A stretch of DNA of 64,000 nt. It comes from Cucumis sativus. Its lineage: Eukaryota > Streptophyta > Magnoliopsida > Cucurbitales > Cucurbitaceae. Location of the stretch: the NCBI RefSeq assembly GCF_000004075.3, contig NC_026655.2, positions 1,054,001-1,118,000 on the forward strand. Direction: 5' to 3'. The notes under the pieces are model-generated. The model did no database searches and was not told where the DNA came from. It saw only the letters and a program-made list of their open reading frames with translations. The translations under genes were made by a program, and so were the position numbers. Every line of letters begins with the position of its first letter. The first letter of the stretch is position 1. Positions 1 through 13,139 of the stretch are shown here, in pieces.

Positions 1-55
1 TTTGTTTATTTATTATTATTATAAAGTTTTTGTTGTTTTGGTGTGTGATTTGAAG

Positions 56-1404
<1,349 letters not shown>

Positions 1405-4400
1405 AGGAAAAGAAGGGATAAAATTGATAGACATTTAGATTGAGATTTTTCTTTCTTCTTTTTTTATGTGCAACCACACAACTTTAGAAAGAAACATTTC
1501 TCCAATATCAAAATCTTTTTCAATTTCCCACTTGATATATTATTTGGTTCTCCATTTGATATATATAATAATTGAGCTTGGGTTTGTTGTAGTTTTTATT
1601 TTCTATGAGTATTGGTTTGCACCATAAACCTATCTTGTATTGACTCTAAAACTTTATTCATCTTCGAATCATCATGGTTTTGAATGTTATTTTGTTGCTC
1701 TATATATGTATACGTTCAAGTTCCTATTATATTTTTAGACTCGTCGACTTTTATATCTCTAGCGTCATTGATTATTTTCCGTCTTTATCTATTATATATA
1801 CAGTAATTTTTAATTTAAGTCTTGTTTTTATAAATTAATTCCTTACTTTTAGCTAAATCAATTTTAAATTTGATCATTTCTATAAAGCTATTATTACTAA
1901 AAAGAAATGTAATCTTTAAATCCATACATATAATAATTAAAATTCACATAAAAGTTCTTGTTTTCATGATGATACATATGGACCAATTTCTTCTAATGAT
2001 ATAATTTAGCATACAAAACCAACATCTCAATAAACAATAGAAGATTTGTACCTATAAAATGACACCCTACATGTCTATATGTTTTTCACCAAAAACTATT
2101 TGTTCGATAGCAAAGATTAGGGTTTCGTTAGGATGGAGCCTCGTATTTTTATCTATACTTAAGACTTATGACTTTTTTTTTCTCTCTATCATGTTAAGTC
2201 TTTGAGTTGAATTGTGTTCTTGGGCAAGGTCATCTAGTATTTGACCTAGCTAGACGATGGTCGGCTCGACTTTGGAATTCAGTAACAAGGGAGTTATTTG
2301 TCAAGATGTGGTTGAGCATAAGCGTTAGTACATTTTTCATAACATTAAATTAAAAATTCGTTGAAAACATGGTTTTAATTATTTTGTAATTATTTCCAAG
2401 CATGCTTTTTAGAGTTGCTCACAGAGCTGGAATAATGTAATCAAGATCCCTTAGAATCATAAAGGTGTTGAAAATGCATGTTAAATTAAGGGTGAAACAA
2501 ACATATAAGATCGTAAAACGTAAAAACAGTGAAAAATAAGATTTAATCATAAACTGTTACAACAAAATGAGTTTAAAATTACTATTCAAACGCACAAAAT
2601 GCACAGTCCAAACATAAAATTTTGGATTACATTCCATTTCAACTCTATTACAAGTGCAGAAACAATACCACTTAGAACAACAAATAAAAAAATCTCATAC
2701 CTAACATTTATTTTCAAGATTTTGGGACATTAGCTTGAAATATCCTTAGGGGTAAAATGGAGAAAGCAAAGCATTATGAATTCTCGTCGGTCATTTTCGA
2801 GTAAGATTCTTTTGAGCTATTTTTCAAAATAGGGAAATAGTTATAACCATTTTTTTGCAATTTCCCAATTTCCTGCCGTTAAAGCGTTCGACAAATTGGC
2901 AATTAGGTTATGGGCCGGCCCAATTATTTTGGCCCACTTTTGAAATATTGTAAGCATTGTTATTTGTTGGTTAGTCAGTAGACTTTAAAATGCTTCGTTA
3001 CAAATTCAGTAAAATTTGTACAAATTAAATAGTTAAAATTGAAAATTTTAAACTTATAAAAATCTAGAAATTAAACTCTAGGTGGAAAAAAAAACTTGAA
3101 TTCTCATATTTATACCATTCTTACCCTTCTTCTAATCATATAAGTTTGATGGTTTGACGGATGTTAATAAGTGATAAGGTTTCGATTGACAAACTCTATT
3201 ACTAATCAATATAATTATTTGATTCCTTAAATTAAATTTCACGCTAAATTGGGAGTTGCGTTGTGTGGAAGAGAAAAATCAACTAGGGTTGATTGAGTTC
3301 ACGTTAAAACGAAAATTGTTTTTATTGGACTTGAGGTCCAAACTGCATCGATCCTAACCTAATTTCAATTCTAACTCAGTCCGACCCTTATACTTTAGGT
3401 TCAGTAATTACTTGGTAAAGTTCATTGAACATCCCTACTTAGAAAAACAAATTCAAATGAAAAAAACTACTATTCATCGGTTATTTCTCAACAGAAGCCT
3501 TAAACACAAGAAAATTGATGAAACACAAAGGAAATGCTTTCTTCAAATATGATAAATAATAACGTACTAGAAAAATATCTCTAAAATGGCAAATACAACC
3601 ATGTTTGATATCCGTGTGAGACCGAGCAATCATTTCCACAAGATCAATTTTCCAAATAGTCAAACTAAAGGATTGTCAAATTGTTGAGTTGAGGTGAGAA
3701 GTCGTTTTTAAAAATAGAATGAACTAAATATATACAAATGTATAAAATAAAACCAATCTCAAATATGGTAGAAAAGAAAAACAAAATGGATTTGATCAAA
3801 CCCAAATAGGAGTTTCCAAAAATTGCACGTAAGGAATTTAAAAAGTTTTTCTTTTCATGTCACAATCACCAACCACATATTGTACACAATGGAAATTCTC
3901 TTTATTCTTACTTCAAACAAATACAACCCATGTGTTAATTAATTTAATCCAACCATATACAAACAACTTGGTCACATTATAAACTTAATTTTGTTCAAAA
4001 TATAAACCATCATTTCCATAACTTTTACCAATGTTCATATTGACCAAATACAAAATATAACCTTTCAAATCTATATAAAATATTCCTAAAAGTAAATTAA
4101 TATATTTTAGTCGCACATATTGACAAATATATATATTAACTAATGTTTTATTTTGTGTTACCGTAGATCTGCCCTCACTCTCACAACCATCACAATCATT
4201 AGGTTATGGCATATGGGATTGAAGGAAGAAAATATGAGGAATCGGAATTTCCAAATCCTAATCGTAACACATGTTACAACTTATCAATATTTTGATAGAC
4301 ATTTTCGTAAAATTACACTACAATAGCATAGTTTATAACCGTTGTAAACAAAAGAAGGGAAGAAAGGATAAGAGAGGAACATTCGATTATCCCATCAAAT
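1405..4400. other. Intergenic, no gene seen
   Basis: AT-rich DNA downstream of the spermidine-synthase-like gene, starting with its presumed 3' UTR. I find no open frame with protein-like composition and no recognisable RNA gene. The only notable item is a site II palindrome near 2911. The less AT-rich piece near 2190-2330 looks like decayed foreign sequence but was not identified. Confidence 0.6.
2911..2936. promoter_or_regulatory. Site II (TGGGCC) palindrome plus third copy
   Basis: TGGGCCGGCCCA at 2911-2922 is a perfect 12-base palindrome containing two opposed TGGGCC site II elements; GGCCCA follows at 2931-2936. Site II elements are TCP-factor targets typical of promoters of plant ribosomal and mitochondrial-protein genes. 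Here no gene is seen within several kilobases, so function is uncertain. Confidence 0.4.
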
Positions 4401-5317
4401 CAAAAAGTAAATGGGCCCTCTCCCTTTCTTTCCTTTTAACGGATAAGGACTCAATACCTAATTTCTCTCCCCAAAATTCCTTTCTTTTTTCAATAAATCA
4501 CATTTTTTTATTTCAACTCTTTTTTTCCCTTTCTTTCTTTAAAAAAATAAATATTCAAATTTCGCATTAATGTGCTACTCCCCTACGCGCTTTCCCGTTC
4601 CACACCATCTCACGCTCCACAACCTTCCCCGATGACACGGCCTCCACATTCCACGTGCTTCTTCCATTTTCCCAATTACCTTCTTTCTTTAATATATATT
4701 TCCACCTCACGCTTTCTTATTTAAGTTTCCGCCACATCATCCCATCGCCTCTTTCTTTCTTTTTCATTAAATTAAAATAATAAAAGAAAGTATTGGTTAT
4801 TATTATTATTTGTAATTCTATTTTCTAACGATTTTAGTAATTAATGAAATAAAATCCCCTAATTAAGCCTGACTTAAACCTCTTTTCTCTTTTAATTAGT
4901 ATATATCGGATAAAAGTCATAATTACCAATTTTGAAGAATCCTCTGCAATTAATAATAATGATGTTGATGATGATGATGATGGTGGTGGTGGATAAAGTA
5001 TTGTGGAAAATTGGTAATCAGAAAATATATGGGACGTGAATTGAAAATAATCAAATATTAATTTTTAAACTAGGTCAATAAAAAATCAATATTTTTTCTT
5101 TTATTTCGAGAAGCCCATGTAAAAAGAATATTTCTTCTCCCTCTTTTTACAACAAAATTTTCCTTTAGGAAAAAGAATAACATTACGTTCAAATTTGGGC
5201 TCTTTTTAAATATTTTTTAATATTTACAAATACAGCTTAATAGATTGAAAAATTATTTACAAATTAATTTATATTTTTACGTGAGGTGTATATAAAATAA
5301 AATTTTATTTAGGAGAA
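4401..5317. other. CT-rich intergenic tract with a G-box
   Basis: The + strand from about 4400 to 4760 is unusually C/T-rich and less AT-rich than its surroundings, resembling a plant 5' leader. It carries CACGTG at 4652-4657. A GAT/GGT trinucleotide run lies at about 4961-4994. No convincing coding frame follows, so an unannotated non-coding transcript is possible but unproven. Confidence 0.35.
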
Positions 5318-5450
5318 TTATAAAAAAGGATGAATTTGACAAACTATTAATAAAGTATAGCAAAATTTTAAATTATATTAGTTTCTATATATAATTTAAG
5401 ATTTTCATGTAATTTGTAAATATTTTAATTTATTTGATTATATTTGAAGA
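5318..5450. repeat. MITE-like repeat, diverged copy
   Basis: The right arm at 5416-5450 (GTAAATATTTTAATTTATTT...) is nearly the reverse complement of the left arm of the copy at 11051. The inner part (AGCAAAATTTTAAATTATAT) matches inner parts of the copies at 33676 and 59939. The left arm is weakly preserved, so its boundary is approximate. Confidence 0.45.
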
Positions 5451-5587
5451 TACTCATGTTATTTATATTTAATACCATCGATTTCCATGGAGCTGGGTTT
5501 TACATAAAGAAAAAATAGGAGGGAGAGGTGAGATTATAAAGGGAAGGGATGATGAGGTGGCGAGAGAGGGATAAAAGGAAGAGGAAA

Positions 5588-5631
5588 TGACGTGGGGAAT
5601 GAGGTGTAGAGGAGAGAGTGGGGCCACGTGG
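5588..5631. promoter_or_regulatory. ACGT-core elements (TGACGTGG and CCACGTGG)
   Basis: TGACGTGG at 5588-5595 and CCACGTGG at 5624-5631 are G-box/ABRE-type bZIP or bHLH sites 36 bases apart. They lie upstream of a C/T-rich tract (5800-6000) and a short TATATATATA (5679-5688). This resembles a promoter and leader, but no coding gene follows. Confidence 0.35.
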
Positions 5632-8600
5632 GATGGGGATGGCATTTTGTTTTAGGATAATTGTGTGAGTGTTTTGATATATATATATAAAAAGAAGAAA
5701 AGCAATGAAAATTGGTTTGCGTGTATTAAAAAGACGTACGAGATTATAATCTCACATTTCCAAAGAAAGAGAGAGAGAAGTGTTGAAAAAAGGCATTGAA
5801 GATCATTGTCCCCTTGGCCCTTTTTACATTCTATCCTCATCCTCATCCATTTCCCCCTCTTTCCTTTTATTTCTTCTTCCCATTATCCCACCCTCCTTTT
5901 TCCCTTTTATTTACAATTTTGCCACTCCCTCTTATACAATCTTCCATTGCTTTCATGCTATTCAATATTCCTCTCCCTCCTTCTCATCGCATACATTTAG
6001 TAAATTTTATATGTATATAACTCTGTCATCTAAATTTCTTTAGATTCAGATTCAACACTCACTAGAGGTTGGATGTTCAACTTCTTTATCGTCGTTGTAC
6101 TGACATCTTCTTCCATATTTTTACATTTCGACTTTCATAACAGATAGTATTTTTGTTACAGAAGATTATCAATATGGGAAGGAAAACAAAGTAGCAAAGT
6201 GTACCATTGTGGCAATGTAAAAAATTTATCCCTGATGCTTCGAAATTACTTTTGATCTATAGGCTTTTACTCTAACTCATCCAATCAAATGTAATCAGTT
6301 TTCCTCGTTTTTTGTCCTCAATAATAGAGAAATGCTCTCTCTATATATATTTGGGTTGTTACCCTCGTAAAACAATATATTGAATTGATATAAACGTATT
6401 TTTTTCTTTTTTTTTTGGTCAAAAGTTCGATTGTTTCACCACATGTCAATGGACAGCAAAGTTAAAAGCAAATGTTGATGCATATGTTGTTCAACTTTGT
6501 TAAAGTCAAACATTATTATTACTAGCAAAAATTGATACAATAATTATTCATATATATGTGTATATCCAAAGTCATTATTCCTAAAGGTTGGAGATTGATT
6601 AATTAAATCATCTTTAATAACATTTCCATCACGGGGTAAGATCCAATTGAAAATTTAAATGATTTATTTGGTCTAATTTTGTGTGTATAGATATTTATTT
6701 TTCTTAGTTAAAGTAAGACGTATATCTTAATTTCTAATAATGTAAGCTAGATTGAACCATTGAACTAAGATATATATATTTGAGGAGAAAAAAAAAATGC
6801 TTATACCAAGTTTTGTGCTTCCTACATGTCGAACCAATACATATAGTCATATATAGGGAATACCCTTTAATTGAAAAAGTGGGTTTTGCTAGCTAAGACT
6901 TGTTGACTTATCTTAAAAGTGAAAGATTCCTTATATCAACATGAACGATATATAGGGTAAATATAACGAAATGACATTAATAACTTTAAATGATATATAT
7001 ACATCACTGTTTTTCAACATGCATATGATACACACAACAAAATAAAGGATAATATCATTGATTGTTTTCTTCAAATAATAATTATGTTTCTCTATTTAAA
7101 AAAAAAAGATGTAATCAACGTTCATAAAATCCAAAAACATCCCGCTAGCCTATTGTATTTAAAAGATATGTAAATAATCACTCATTCCATTGTCAATTAA
7201 TACTAGAGATCGAAACTTCATACACTCACAAATTTTCATACTACCATAGTACTAAAAATCTTCTCCAGTTTCCCTCATTGTTAATTAGTTTTGAGTCAAA
7301 ACGTAGCCTTAGCTTAGGTTTATCTTAGTACAAGAACTCATAAAACCCAAAAACAGTGAAGAAATTGAAAGATATGATCCTACGTTATTTAGAAGACATA
7401 CAAGCTACTCCTTTCACTATCCATTAACATTAAAGATGAAACGTTTCATATCTATGGAATAACTTCGAATAACTTTTGTTATATGACACTAGTTTTAAAG
7501 TAGACGGTAGTTTGATAGATAAGATCGAATATAGTAAATTCTTTGTAGAAGGGGAGTAGTAGTAGTAGGTTAGAAAAAGGTTCACCATTTTCTCTGCATA
7601 GGAATTGATATTGGTATGTGAAAGAGAGAGAAAGGGGGAAGGGATTAGGGTTTGAATAAAGGTAAGCAATCAGAAATGAACAAGAAGAGAGCACCAAATA
7701 TGTATAAGAAAGAGGGAAAGGAAAAGTGGGATTATAGATAAGATGTGAAAAAAGAAAAGAAAGGATGAAAAGGTGTTATAAATAAATAGTAAAAAGGGTG
7801 GAAGAGGGAAGAAGAAAATGTATTTAAGGAGACAAAGGAAAAGAGAGAAAAGAGAGAAAAGAGAGAAGGATAGTTTGGTAAATAAGAGGGAAGGGGTCGA
7901 GTAGCCGCGTGCACCATTCGTCGGCCTCATTACAAACTTAGGGTTTGATTTTAATGAATGAATGAATTAATTAAAATGTGAAAGTGTAGTAAAGCCTTCT
8001 CACCTCCTCCTTATCATCATCATTATCATCATCGCTTCCCACCTAATCTTTCCCTTCCCAATAATCCCCTTTTTATTCATTAATATATATACATTATATA
8101 TATGTATGTTATATGTTAATTACGTTAAATTAGGGAATAGGTCCCAAAACTTTAAAAAAGCAATTAGTTTTGGAGTTTGTAACAATATATATAAAATAAA
8201 ATTAGATATACCATTTCCAAATAATGTTAGAGAGTTATCCACTTTTAAATTTATTATTTTTATAATTTAGAAAATATAATGTCATGAATCTTATTATCAT
8301 TTTTTTTTCTATTTTTGCAAACACATTTTTAACTAATAAAAATTATAATTCATACAAAAATTAATTAAGTGTAGTGAATTTTGTATTTAAGTGGTTTTGT
8401 TGTATGAGATGTAAATAGTTTTTCGAATTTTTAAATTTTTTAAGTAAACTTATTAGAATTCATACTTCTATAATAAATATTTATGAAATGTATAACAAAG
8501 TCTTTAGATTTTCTAGAAGTTTATCGAACGTTGTCTCTTATTTTATTATATTTTGTAAATACTTTGATTCGTTTTTTGTTATATTTGAAACATTGATAAA

Positions 8601-11050
8601 AATGTTAAAAGGTTATTGAAATTTTTTACACTTATTGTTTATTGATTTTATAAAATGAAACCTAAACAATTGTCACACAACATAGTATTTGATCAATGCC
8701 AAATTCAAAGATAGTGACATTATTTACATAATATAAATTTATAATTAGACCAACAAAAAAATACTTCCACAAAACCATCATATATATATAGATAGATCAA
8801 GCCATGTGAACAATATATAATATTATGTATAGTAGACTAAAACATTTTTGTTGGATAAGCATATGTTGAATTTATTTATTCATTTAAAATACAATACACA
8901 TTCTATTTATTCAATCATCATTAAATAAGTTAACAAATATATTTAAAATCCAAATTATACATAAATGATATTACACATGATAATTAATATAATTAATTAA
9001 AAAGAAAAAGATAAAGATTGAGATTAAAAAAAGTGGAAATAATGAAGAGTCGTCTTAGTGTATGTAAAGAGAGGATTAAAATTAGGTAAGGTCTTTGGTT
9101 TGAATGTTTGAATAAAATAGTTCCAAATTTTTATTTTCTTGGGAAACAAACAGAGGTCAAAATATTTGAAGGATAGGATCAAATAATTTCTTTCTTTTAT
9201 TTATTTTCTAAAAACAGATAATATTGTTTAATTATTTTTGAATATTTAAAGAAAAATCAAACTTTATTGGAAAAATTAAAAGGGGAGTTCGGTTCTCATT
9301 CATTTCTCCTTTTCCCCGGCAGCTTCCTTCTTAATGTGAACGCATTTTCACACCATTTTTGACTACTTTTTTTAATAATAATAATAATGGAAAATTTTCT
9401 TCTAATTTAGAAATTAATAATAACGAAAATATTTTAAATTTATTTAGATGGAGGATGATAATAAATAAATAAATAGCACAAACCCTTTTGAAAAAAAGTG
9501 TTAAAGAACTAAATTTTAGATTTTGTTTAGAAGTGGAGTGACTAAACTTTAATTTATATTATTGATAATTACTAAAGGAGAGCATATCTTAGTCATAATT
9601 TTAAATACATTTTTTTCTTGAATTTTGCAACAAAATAAATAATTAATTCTTCGTTCGTTTTTTTTACTGGAAATTATAAAAAATAAAGTTTTTAAATTAA
9701 TTTAAAATAAATGTTGAAGATTTCGTTGGATTGATGTTGGACTTAATGGATTTAAATTATTCTATTGTTAGATAATTGTTGATGAAAAATAATAAGATAA
9801 ATTAAAATTTGAGGTAAAATTATTATTTCAAAATTATAAAATATAACAAAATTATTCCAAATTATTTTATTTAAACAAATAGTTTGGATTGTAGAGATTA
9901 AAATGATAATTTAACAATGAAAAGGTTGATTATTGGTAGCATTCAATTTCTCTATTTTGTTTTCTTATACAATTTAAGGATTGATTTAATTCAAAGTCTT
10001 ATCATTAATTTCAAACTAAAATCACAATGGAAATATTGCTTTTTCATGAAAATAATGTTTTAAATTAAATCATGTGATTCATGTCATTATTCTTCAAATT
10101 AAAGTGGCAGTGGTAGTATGTGTATTTAATATATATATATATATATATGATGACTTGAAAAGTTCAATCAACTTGATTTATAAAATTATTTAGGTCAAAT
10201 TGTTTGTAAATTCAAGTGATTTTATTTCCATTTAAATAATTTTAATTCATTTAGCATAAAAAAAATTATGCATATTAATTACTTAATATGTAAAAAATTA
10301 TATATTTTATTATATTTAAAAACGTTCATTTTTTTTATAAGTCTTCTCGATACTAATTTGATAAATTCAAAACTAAATAATTGATACAAAAATTTATATT
10401 TTTATTTACATGATTACCCACCATAAATTTCATTAAATTTTTTTAAGATTATTAAGATTCCTAAAATTTGATAGATTTAATAATCTCAATACATGGTAGT
10501 TTAAATAATAAAAGTGTTATTTTTAAACATAAAAAGTGTAAACAAAACATGGTCGCTTAGAGTTTATGAATAAATGACTATTAGTGTCTGCTATTGTTCA
10601 ACGAGTCATAGATGATCAATGATCGATAATGACATTTTGTTACGTTTAAAAATATTTTATTTTTGTCTAGACAATAGATACAATTGAGAGTTGAATTATT
10701 TTTGAAAAGAATTGAATTATTAATAGAAAAATGTTGAATTTTAGTTACAAAGACCTAAACCAAACTCACCACCAACTTGTTGCCTCCCTTGATTTGATCA
10801 AACACATTTTTTCTTCCTCTTGATGGAAACAAATCCTAATCAACCTAATCCAATATTGTTACCCACTCACTTACTTACTTCTTATCTCATAAATGTAAAT
10901 TGGATAAATATCCATTTAAATCATCATATATTCCCTATAAACTTATTGTTTCATATCATTAGTATAAATGGTTTTATCATTAAATTAAATTTTCGTCTAC
11001 AAAGGATAAAAAAATAAGCTTATTTTTTTAAATAAATATTTTATGAAGTA
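5632..11050. other. Intergenic, no gene seen
   Basis: More than 5 kb of AT-rich DNA. A C/T-rich tract lies at 5800-6000 and a G/A-rich tract at 7610-7900 (C/T-rich on the other strand). Open frames here are low-complexity Ser/Phe/Pro or Lys/Glu strings. A possible right arm of the MITE-like family lies at 8555-8590, and a TA run at about 10129-10148. I checked by eye for common miRNA sequences and tRNA boxes and saw none. Confidence 0.55.
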
Positions 11051-11208
11051 CTTTTAAAAATAACAAAATAAATTAAAATATTTACCACAAAAATTTGTAT
11101 TATATGTTTGATAGTTTTATATTACTATAACATATCAATGACTATTATTGATATAATTTGCTATAAGTTGTAAATATTTTGTCAAATTTGATATTTTTGA
11201 AAATTTTC
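11051..11208. repeat. MITE-like repeat with imperfect inverted ends (copy A)
   Basis: The left arm CTTTTAAAAATAACAAAATA... ending in ATATTTAC (11051-11084) is mirrored by the right arm starting TAAATATTTTG and ending TATTTTTGAAAATTTT (11171-11207). The length of about 158 bases, AT-rich interior and lack of coding sequence fit a miniature inverted-repeat element. Related copies lie at 5318, 33676/34000, 57557, 59488 and 59939. No target-site duplication was confirmed. Confidence 0.55.
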
Positions 11209-11589
11209 CTATTTTATTTAAGTCGTTATAAACAAGTCCTATGTATAAACTATCCGATGAACCATAGTCATAAGTATAAGATCGAAAATCATATTTAAAG
11301 ATCAAAAGTTTGATTTCGAACATGTATTTTAAAGGAGAGTTTGCAATTTTTTTACGATGATGGAGTTCATGTCATCTTATAAATTTAAAAGTAGATTATT
11401 AATATAAAGAAAAAAATGGGTTATGAGCACTTTTTTTTTTTTTTTTTGTCTAAATCAATTTTCCTTTTTTAAATCATAAAGAAAAAAAAAACAAAAAGAA
11501 AGAGAGAAAAGGGTAAAATAGTAATTAAAATAGAAAGGAAGGGTGTAAGATGAAAAGGAAATAACGAAAGGGGGGGGGAAGGGAGAGTC

Positions 11590-13139
11590 CATAACGTACG
11601 ACCAAGCTTGGTTGCAATCCAACTGTCCCTTCTCCTTCTCCTTCTCCTTCTCCTTCTGCTTCTTCATCTTCCTTCCTTCTCTCTCCTTTTTGACTTTGTG
11701 GGTCTCATTCTTAATCCTTTTAAACCCACCTTCCATCGTTGAACAAATAAACATATTTTGGAAAATAATAAAACAAAACTTTGTCCCATTTTTCTAATTA
11801 AATTCCCTTTTATCCATTTCCCATTTCTCCATTTTAATCCAACCCCCCCTTTTTCTTTTTCTTACCCACAAAATCTCTCTCAAATCTTCTCCTACTTTCC
11901 AACCTAACCCTCTCATGTATTTCACTTTCCAAACCCGCCTTCCCCCTTATTCCTTCCTTCTCTCTGTAATGCCGCTTCTTCTCAAAGACTATCAAATTAG
12001 ATTCAAGTTTGTGTTCTTCCATTCCCTTTATTAACTCTATTTATGAATACCCTTTTCCTCTTTCTCTTCTGGGTCTTAACTTGTTTTTTACGTTTTTGTT
12101 TTATCTTCAGGATAATCGCACCATTCCCAGATGATTCAAAACAGAGACGTTCTGCTTTCTGTTCTGATTTGATTTGATTCCTCTGTTCTCGTTTCAGGTA
12201 TCGTTGTTTGTTTGTTTGTTTGTTTTGTTTTGTTATCTCTTTTGTTTATGAAGGCGTTTTTCTGTTCATTAGCTTGGTGAAAGGCTGTGAATTTCTTTTT
12301 TCTTTTTTCTTCCATCTCTGTTGTTATTTTCTAAGGAAACAAACTGATGGGTTGTTTTGGGTCGGTTGGGTTGGGTTGTGAATGAATGATCTGGAAATCC
12401 AAGATTAAGGATTTGTTTATTGTTTAAGATTAAAAGTGATGGAAAAAAAGTGAAATTGCAATTATTATACACTTTTGTTGAGTGAAGATTTCAGTAACTT
12501 AAAGATAAGGATAAGTGCATAACCATTTGACATTTGTCCTTATCTTGGGTTTGAATTTTAAATTCATCTTGTCGGTATGGTATAGATTTTTAAAAAGTTG
12601 ATCGGATAACGACCAATTTGTTTTTAATTATTTTTTTATTTCTTTTCTCTAGATCTTCTTGCACTCCAATTGCGTCTTTTGAAGATTCAATTTTACTGTT
12701 AGTTTAAGATTAGCCTTTCATATATCAGGTGGATATTACCATAATCTCTTATGTTTAGTTGACTTGTTTAAAGAATATATGTGTACATGTCTGTGTATAT
12801 ATATTGGAATTTGAAACCAACCTTTGTTATTGTTAAGTTGTTGGTTTCTTGGTTCAACAATTTATTAAAAACTTTGAAATACATTGTATAGACTGATCTT
12901 CAAAGTTGCTTGGCTGTGGTTATGAGTAGTTATAGAACACTTGTTTGTATTAATAACTTATTGTTATAAAGAGATAAATAGAGGTTTGATTTTTCCTACA
13001 TTTTGATTTTTCTTCAGGTTTTTGGTTATCTGTTCTTCTGTTGTACGTTGGAAAAGGTCAAAGCAGTAATTTGTTAATTATTCTGCGTTTATCCATCGAT
13101 TGATAATTGACAGTGGGAAAGATCTGATTGTTTACTGTC
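11590..13139 (+). promoter_or_regulatory. Promoter and 5' leader of the class II TPS gene
   Basis: A CTTCTC repeat (11620-11660) is followed by a C/T-rich leader. A probable non-coding exon ends at 12197 (TTTCAG|GTATCG) and a leader intron runs 12198-13017 (ending TTCTTCAG), leaving 122 bases of leader before the ATG at 13140. An additional acceptor-like TTTTATCTTCAG ends at 12110. Short upstream frames are possible, for example ATG at 11914 (39 codons) and ATG at 12131 (13 codons), if the leader includes them. Confidence 0.5.

Noticed and set aside
5780-6043. Three overlapping + strand frames rich in Ser, Pro and Phe
   Set aside because: They are produced by a C/T-rich tract in all three frames, so composition, not coding, explains them.
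7430-7930. Minus-strand frames over a GA-rich block
   Set aside because: Low-complexity Ser/Phe/Leu strings in several frames at once; no conserved motif.
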